Source: Tigriopus japonicus (Eukaryota > Arthropoda > Copepoda > Harpacticoida > Harpacticidae). Taken from it: a stretch of DNA of 64,000 bases. Within the stretch, counting starts at the first letter, position 1; every line of letters starts with the position of its first letter. The notes beneath the pieces are model-generated. The model saw nothing but the letters and a program-made list of their open reading frames with translations, ran no database searches and was not told the origin of the DNA. Positions 57,237 through 64,000 of this stretch are shown here, one piece after another. The stretch spans positions 953,587-1,017,586 of the forward strand of contig JAAGOF010000055.1 in assembly GCA_010645155.1 (NCBI GenBank), read 5' to 3'. The translations under genes and the position numbers were made by a program.

Positions 57237-57902
57237 CTACGATCGGCTGTCACCGTTATTGCCATTGTAACTGTAGTCGGCTTTATTGTGCATGACCAAC
57301 TGGCCATCGACAAAGTAGAAACTGTCGGATCGTGTGGCGTACGGTTCGTTGATCATTTGTCGGATGGTGTTGTCGTCCAATTGAGGAAAGTCATAGATGT
57401 GCTCACAAGTGTTCTTCGAGTTCGGGATGCAGAAGCCGAACTCAAAATCGAACGTCTTCAAAGGCTTATCGTGAAAGAAGTGCCGCTCAATCATGCGGAA
57501 GTCCTTCACGGGCGTGGCACCCACCGTGAACTCGACTGTGGCGCCCACGTGGCGCAATTTGAGGAACTCGGGCGTGAATTGATAACGAACGAATCGGCCC
57601 ACATTGGGGTCATGCTCATCCACGGGCACAGGCTGTCCTGGGGGTTTGGCGATCTCAAACAAAGTGGCATTGGTCTCCATGTCCCGGATCTTGAAGCGAG
57701 TGAAGTCGATGCCGTAGATATTGGCCTCGGGTTTGCACAGATAGTTCTCGGTGACCTTCTTTAATCGGAGCACATGCTCGGGACGGATCTGGTCCATTTG
57801 GATGAGATCAGCCTCGACCAGACCTTCACTGTCGGCATTCACCTTGTTCAAGAGATCGTCCCGTTGTTGAGCTTGTGAGGACGGACTCTGAACGGCACTC
57901 AT
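57237..57902 (-). CDS. UNC119: UNC119, lipid-binding trafficking chaperone
   Basis: UNC119 binds N-myristoylated cargo in a PDE6-delta-like beta sandwich and delivers it to cilia and sensory membranes; ARL2/ARL3 release the cargo. One exon encodes 221 aa, the family's usual size. Residues 1-40 are a variable Gln/Ser-rich N-terminus. The fold begins at [20 protein letters not shown] and includes [80 protein letters not shown] and [20 protein letters not shown], all close to vertebrate UNC119. The gene lacks introns in its coding region. ATG at 57902 is the first in frame and carries a plausible short leader. Confidence 0.96.
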   Translation of the reverse strand: MSAVQSPSSQAQQRDDLLNKVNADSEGLVEADLIQMDQIRPEHVLRLKKVTENYLCKPEANIYGIDFTRFKIRDMETNATLFEIAKPPGQPVPVDEHDPNVGRFVRYQFTPEFLKLRHVGATVEFTVGATPVKDFRMIERHFFHDKPLKTFDFEFGFCIPNSKNTCEHIYDFPQLDDNTIRQMINEPYATRSDSFYFVDGQLVMHNKADYSYNGNNGDSRS

Positions 57903-59264
57903 TTTGAATCAATTAATTCCAAGTCAATTCCACTTGTCTTCTTTGTGTTGATTGAGAGCTAAATGCCACGAATTCTGACTCGCAATTCGATCAGCCAGCA
58001 CACTCACAATAACTAACTACTGTCGAATCAAGGTGAGTCGAGGATCCGTCTTCCTTTTCGGCCGTATTCAACTATATTATTGATTGCCTTGAAAGTAAAT
58101 TGGCGCGCTCGACAGAAATATCGTACTTGCAATTCCCCTCCTACATTCATACACACACACAGTAACCAGTCAGTTGTGTTCAAGGTGCGGATGTGATCCA
58201 GCCACGGTTTTCAAGGAGCACAACCCGACGTCGATAACTTTACTTCGAGGAGTGAGAGTGTCGTTATTCTCCGTGCAATTGCCTCCCTCCTCTCTGGTTG
58301 TCTCACTTTCAGCTGGTTTGCCCTCGTTTCCAACCACGACAAAGGCCCACGGCACTACACACTTATTACAGCCACGTCCTCCGAAAGAAGTGGTTCTCGT
58401 TCTATTTCATACCTTGATGGCAGTCACGACAACCACGAACAAACCAGAGCGGATCGACCAAGCGAACGAAATAATACGCACATCCAGTAAACGACGTCTG
58501 GTCCCACGGTGATTTACCACCACCACTCTCGATCATGGATGTGATGATAAAGATGGCGATAGTAACGATGTTGTTGGTGGTTCAAGATTTGGTCTCGAAG
58601 TGGCGTCACAATCGATGAGATCCACACACTGTCGGTTCCCGTTCCAGACTCTTCGCTTTTTCAAGTGAAACCGAGCAGGAATGTGGGAGAGTTGAGGAAA
58701 GTCGGGAACAGGTAGGTTGGAAGTATGTAGAGAAGTGATCAAGGCATAACGACAACTCCATTGCCTGGGCTCCCGACCAACGGTTGATTATGCGTCATGT
58801 GCTCATTGGATGGAGGAGATCGAACTGCCCAAAAAATGGATGGTTGAACGTGGGCGCGAATCCTTTCCACGATCGCTTTGACGAAGGCCGGTATTTTTTC
58901 CCTTTCGTGGTTTCTGCTTTTGAGAGCTTTCGGTGACAGGAAACGAGAAAAGTCAGACAAGGGGACGAGTCTTTCTAAAAAAAACACAGTTATCCTTTCC
59001 ATGATATTGAGGACGAATATCAATTAGATCTGGGTCTACATTAATTTAATTTGTACCGAGGTTTCACGGGCCAAGGTTGACGTCAACACTTAGGCTATTG
59101 ACCAAAACTTATCGAGAAATGTCGGTCAGTCCCAAAACCAATCAATAAATCATGGTTGAAATTGGATCTACTATATAGGCGAATACATGTCTGAAAGGGC
59201 CATGAAACCATAATATCATTTGTTTTAGCAAAGACTAAAAGAAAACGTGACTTGGCGCTGTTTA
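57903..59264. other. UNC119 upstream region and UGT 3' flank
   Basis: The upstream flank of UNC119 (57903 to ~58700) is GC-richer than surroundings and may contain a non-coding 5' exon. An antisense 112-codon ORF at 58174-58512 and a 94-codon ORF at 58739-59023 (-) have no recognisable domain, and I leave them out. Confidence 0.45.
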
Positions 59265-61468
59265 TTACAAAACTTTCATCTTTTTGTTCGAGGACCAACA
59301 ACAAATGGAAATCATTTTGAACAAGCCCACAAGAAACACGATCGGGATCATCAGAAAAAATGCTACCACATCCAATGAATGGTATTGTAACCAATTGAGG
59401 TGACGATGAGCTGGCTTTAAATGTGGTGCGCCTTTGTGGCGCATTAAATACTCCACGTAATACACAGCTTTCTCGATGGGTGGATCCAAATTGTCACTGA
59501 CAAGACGACCAAAATACTGAGCGTTGTTTTTGTATTTGGGGTCATTCACGAGGGCCAAAATAGACGTTCTAGAGAGGAGGAAAATATCACTTTACGCTTT
59601 GAGTGAAGGCAAAGCTTTAAGAACAGGTCTACAAAATTCAAACTATCGAATGCTCTAAAAGGTGGGGAAAAATGAGAAATGAAGAGATGTCAAATGTTGA
59701 CAGGGAATAAGCTTATTTTTAATGCATATACTATTTTTTCTCAGTCACTTCTTGAGCATGAACTAGACGGAAAATTGATTTCAAGGAATCTTTTGTTCGA
59801 TGCAATTGAGTGGTTGTGACAAGAAAGTTGAAGCATTCGCGACATGCTCTTAGCAAGATTACCTGTTCCACGATAGGGATTTGAAAAAGGAAGCCCGCTT
59901 TCCAGAAAGTTTTTAAGTTTTAAAATCAACTTTTCCCACAAACTAATCATTTTGTTTTGGTTTTATTTTTTAACCCAAAACTTGATCAAGAGCACCCTTT
60001 TTTGACACTTCCGAGTCTTCACTTAAAATATCCTTTGAAGACCTTGTAACACAACTAAAATGACATGATAAAATCCAATCCCACATGTTTTTGTGGGCTA
60101 GCTGTCGAATTCAACTTACCGAAGATCTTCCTCGTTCAGAGTCGCCCAATTCAGTTTTCTACCATACTCCAACCTTTCAGCAATGTTGGCATTGCCATGT
60201 TGATCCGCAAATCCAGGAATGTAAAGCATTGGAATATGATTACTCAAGGCCTCCTCTGTACTCAACAATCCTCCATGGGTGATGAAGAGCTTCACATTGG
60301 GATGAGCCAAAATATCTTGCTGAGGACACCACTTTTTCAAGAGCACATTTTCCGGCTTCCCTTCCATTTCCTCGGTCTCCCATTTGAACACAACACGTTG
60401 TTTCAACGTGGCAAACACGTTAATGAACATTTGACAAATCCTTCGCGGCATTTTACTGCCAGATATAATCTAAAACAAAAAGGGTTTTTTTCATAGGTCT
60501 TGTACTTGAGATGGATCTCAGACTCACCGATCCAAAAGAGACATAAATAACCCCATCTTGAGCTTCATTCATCCAAGTGTTGAGGTCTTTGGGTAAAGGT
60601 TTGGGATCTTTCAGATGAAGTCCACCAACAAATGCCATGTTCGGATTGATCGGTCTTACCCCATCAAAGATGGGATGGCCATTGGCCAAGCAAAAATCAA
60701 TATCCATGGCAGCCTTGTGCAAGTCAATAAGATACTCGCCATTTGTGAATTCAAAGGCCTGTGCTTCCAGTTTTGGAAAAAGGTACCAACTCGAGCGAGC
60801 TAAAATGTGGGTGGTCGCAAAATTGACGACTCTTTGGAAGAAGGACATTTCTTGTGAATAGGGCAAGGACTCGAAAGGAATATATGATGGATCCAAAGGG
60901 TTGCCCATAAAGTAATCTGCGGACGGATATCGAGAACCTGGGAACAGCAATAGCGTTGGTGTCTGAAGGATCTCTTTCACAAAGTAAAAGCCAAAATCAA
61001 GGGCAAACATGTGAACGATGATCAAGTCGAATTTTGGACGCTCGTGGTAAATTCTTTGAAAAGCGGGATGATGAAACGTCTCGTTTTGGCCCTAAAATGT
61101 CATTCATCCATAATGCAAAAATCGATTTTAAATTTAGACAACTCAATGGCTCTTACGTTTAGTTCAAATTGGACGAATTTGTTCATATTCCAGTCCCGTT
61201 TTCCTTCAAAAATATCTTCTGATACAATGGTAGCGTCCATTCCTAAGCCGGTAGCATACAATTCCACATTTGGCATTTTATCGAAAGTTGGATCATGATT
61301 GGGAGCAATCAGAGTCATCGAATGGCCTTTCTTGGCCAAGGCCACGGCCAAAGGTCTCCAGATGTTCCAATGACTCTTGGATCCAACTGGCATGTACATG
61401 AGGATGGAACCACCCTGAACACCAAGGGTGGCACAAAGTTGCAAGAGTATTATGCTCAAGAATTGCAT
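59265..61468 (-). CDS. UDP-glycosyltransferase (GT1 family), 4 exons
   Basis: ER membrane enzyme that transfers a sugar from UDP-sugar to small lipophilic compounds. Exons: 61468-61157, 61091-60528, 60469-60120, 59568-59265, total 1530 nt (509 aa), a full-length UGT. The N-terminus MQFLSIILLQLCATLGVQG is a signal peptide. The donor-binding half carries the UGT signature at about residues 339-382: WCPQQDILAHPNVKLFITHG, then GLLSTEEALSNHIPMLYIPG and DQHGN. VIYVSFGS precedes the third exon. Near the C-terminus a hydrophobic segment (VVAFFLMIPIVFLVGLFKMI) is followed by a short Lys-containing cytosolic tail, the usual ER retention topology. AATAAA at 59261-59266 overlaps the stop codon and may act as the polyadenylation signal. 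Substrate cannot be inferred. Confidence 0.93.
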
Positions 61469-61744
61469 CTTAAATCAAGAAAGGATAAAGGAAATTATCA
61501 TAATTATCATGAATTGTTTTTCATTGTTTTTTTTTTTTTTTTTTTGCTTTGATCTAGATTTTATGATCAGGCCCACGAGGTATTTTCTCAAATGCGCAAA
61601 GCTTCTTTCTTTCTTACTCAGAGACTGAAAACGAGCAATGAAAAAATAATATCTCCTTTTATCTGAATTTTCAATCCTAATGATTATTTCTAATGCAAGA
61701 AAAGGCATTCAAAAATTTCATACACCCTTCATTCACATGTCGTA

Positions 61745-62755
61745 CTCGCACTGTGTTTATTAAAAATGACACACAAAATTATTTCAAGGTTGCGTGAGCA
61801 AAAAGTAACAAAGTTCCTTTGTGAGGTGGGGTGGGCAAAAGAAGCTCATGAGAAAGAAGCGTTGACACAGTCAAGTTGTTTGGATTTTTTGAAGCTTTAA
61901 ATGTTAGCCATTTTTGTCGCCAGTCAAAGTTAGAAAGAAAGTCGATTTTGCAATCAACTAAGATAGATCATGCCAGTAAAAAATGATCCAGTCTTTGGAT
62001 CACAAAATAAGATGAATTCAGGCCCTTCCATGGATATTTTTCAATCAAAGGCTCCTACTTGCTGTATTTTTTCTCTTCCCCTTCCTGGGCTGTTTGGATT
62101 TTTAAAGGCTTTGTGAAAAAGCCACTGTTGCTGGTGTTCTGACAACATTTCTTTTACATGAGCTTCTGTAGGGTGGGCATTGCTTCAATGTAAACATTGC
62201 TTCTCATTTAAGGTAAATGAACCAACTTTCCCCTAAATGTAATGTCACCTATGATTCTATATGGTATACCCTTTAATATATCCATTCAATCTACAATCCC
62301 AGATGCCTTAACTAGGCAAACAAAAGTCCATTTTTCATAATGGACAACTTTGGTCTTCACCACGGCCTTCAATCTTCCAACTGCAGTCTCAACATGACTC
62401 AAAATTGCAAAAGGATTTTTGTGTCAGAGTGTGTGTAGATAGCGATGCATTCATTTTTTTTAAATGAGACAGTCCAAGAACAAGAGCTACAACTCACACC
62501 TGCTCCATTAACACATTCATTGCTATCACTGTAGTTATGTGACAACGCTATTGATTGAATGGATGAATTTTGGTGGCATACCCTGTAGAATTACAAGTCA
62601 CATTACATTCGGGAGAAAGTTGGTTTCTTTCCCTTAAATGAGAATCAATGTTTACATTGGAGCAATACCCACCCCACCTCACAACGGAACTTTGTTCTTT
62701 TTGTTCATGCAACCTTGAAATAATTTTTGTGTCATTTATAAGTGAGAGTTTATTA
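61745..62755. repeat. Large inverted-repeat MITE, left arm split by a second insertion
   Basis: The right arm (62550-62755) in reverse complement matches 61745-61835 and then continues at 62171-62295. Shared words include TTATTTCAAGGTTGC, AACAAAGTTCC, GTGAGGTGGGGTGGG, AATGTAAACATTG, TCTCATTTAAGG and CCATTCAATC. The left arm is broken at GGGTGGG by a 335-bp insertion (61836-62170). The loop between arms (62296-62549) contains no gene. Confidence 0.75.
61836..62170. mobile_element. 335-bp MITE nested in the larger inverted repeat
   Basis: Inserted between two copies of GGGTGGG (61829-61835 and 62171-62177), a 7-bp target-site duplication. Its ends carry short inverted repeats (AGAAGCTCATG near the left end, CATGAGCTTCT near the right). 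No coding capacity. Confidence 0.65.
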
Positions 62756-64000
62756 AAGGATTACCTACGTAAGTTAGAACTTTGATCCCAAAACAAAAGA
62801 TTTTTTTAATGCCCTATTCACCATAGGGTGCAAGTTAAATGTTGCACATTATCCAAGCGTTGATCTTGCAATACTGGAGACCATTTTCCCAAAAAGTTCC
62901 TCAATTTTTAGTCGTCAGTCATTTGCTACATTAAAATGCATTGTAAAGAGACAGCTTACCTTGATGTAAACTGGCGATCCGACCAATCAAAGGTAATCCA
63001 CCACCAAAATACAAGGGCACTTCGATACCAGGTTCGTTTCACTTGTGAAACTGGACAATTTTCATTGATGTCTCACCACCAAATGTGTAAACTCACTGAC
63101 CAATTTGGATCAATAAACAAGATACACCCCGCTCTTATCATTCCTCCCTCGGGACCACAACTTTACGACGAACGAGTTCTCATTCCAGTTATGCTTCCGG
63201 TGAGGCGTTAGTGTAGAATTCTTTCCAATTCTTCACCACTCCATCTTGTACCCACATTAATAATCATTCGCAAAATCCCGCTTAATATGGTACTAGATCT
63301 TTCAACTACAAATTTTCAAGAGCAAAAGCCCAACCTTTTGACCTTGAACGACTGACTCTTAAATGTTTTTGGTCTTGTTTTTGTCCATCGATACCAAAAA
63401 CTCTGAAAAGAACCGGTATAAAGCTTCTTATGAAACTGAGCTACTTCAGATCAATGTCTTGCACAAAACTGAGAATGAATCTCAATTAAATGCATGTATT
63501 TTAATAATATTGGTAACAATAAGTTACATTAATGTAACTTGAATATAATTATACCAACATCAGACAACGGGTTCAATTATACACAGATCAAGTTTCATGA
63601 AAATTGGACGTCTTGTGGGAAAACTCTGTCTTTGTTATTAATAGTGAAACTTTTTACAGCCAATAATGTATCCACACTCTTGCTCATAAAAACATCATTT
63701 TTAGTCAACATTTTATCGCCTGAAATGCTTGAAATCCATTAGATGCTAAATAACAACATTTTGACAGGCCGAACCGAGAGGAGGCACAAGATTGAACAAA
63801 TTATTCGTCAACTTGTTGATGATTTCCTATGAATGATTATTCATGCAGAATGCAGTAAAGAACAGATTACCGTCATAGAGCACTATATTCTTCACTTTGA
63901 TGGTGTTGTTAGGCACTTATATGTAATCTGAAACCATTGGTATTTCAGGATAAGTTGCAGAGTGTTGATAATGACTGGTGAACGTTATTTACCCAAGAGT
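62756..64000. other. Gene-free right end
   Basis: AT-rich, no gene or RNA recognised. A perfect 20-bp palindrome lies at 63521-63540. ORFs of 67-91 codons are unsupported. Confidence 0.4.

Noticed and set aside
58174..58512. 112-codon ORF antisense to the UNC119 upstream region
   Set aside because: Low-complexity Pro/Thr/Ser translation of GC-rich flank; no family signature.

Overview
The window is eukaryotic and looks like an arthropod, most likely a crustacean such as a copepod or barnacle relative. Genes are split by short GT-AG introns. One gene resembles Tan-type (insect beta-alanyl-amine) hydrolases, and the conserved genes are animal housekeeping and ciliary genes. Species assignment is an inference. 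No bacterial or organellar features were seen.

Layout. 0.5-0.84 kb (-): last visible exons of an hnRNP C/RALY-like RNA-binding protein that runs off the left edge. 1.6-11.3 kb (-): complete 15-exon DNAJC13/RME-8. 13.5-15.8 kb (+): LysM-TLDc protein of the OXR1/NCOA7 family. 15.9-16.3 kb: displaced copy of the BBS9 3' end. 16.3-22.8 kb: no recognised gene, two foldback repeats. 22.8-40.5 kb: mobile-element block. It holds a decayed L1-type element, a 41-bp minisatellite, a foldback MITE, a very young Ty3/Gypsy element inserted in a tyrosine-recombinase relic, a decayed reverse-transcriptase (RT) fragment, a TIR-bounded element carrying the tail of a non-LTR ORF2, and a nearly full non-LTR retrotransposon that is itself interrupted by a hAT-type MITE. 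41.1-45.4 kb (-): BBS9. 45.9-50.2 kb (+): SNX16-like sorting nexin with a 346-codon ORF inside intron 1. 50.4-54.4 kb (-): Tan-like hydrolase whose third intron holds a complete DRC3 gene. 56.4 kb (+): small membrane protein. 57.2-57.9 kb (-): UNC119. 59.3-61.5 kb (-): UDP-glycosyltransferase. 61.7-62.8 kb: nested MITEs.

Exon models were built by hand from splice consensus, reading phase and remembered family alignments. For DNAJC13, BBS9, SNX16, the Tan-like gene, DRC3, OXR1-like and UGT the exon lengths sum to a multiple of three and reading phases agree at every junction.

Shared roles: DNAJC13 and SNX16 both act on endosomes. BBS9, DRC3 and UNC119 all belong to cilia or flagella and lie within 17 kb. 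The strongest unusual signals are the 16-bp tandem duplication at the gag-pol junction of the otherwise young Gypsy element, the layered transposon insertions whose target-site duplications allow the order to be reconstructed, the gene-within-intron arrangements at SNX16 and Tan/DRC3, and a Gly-Ser where the Tan family has its self-cleaving Gly-Cys.
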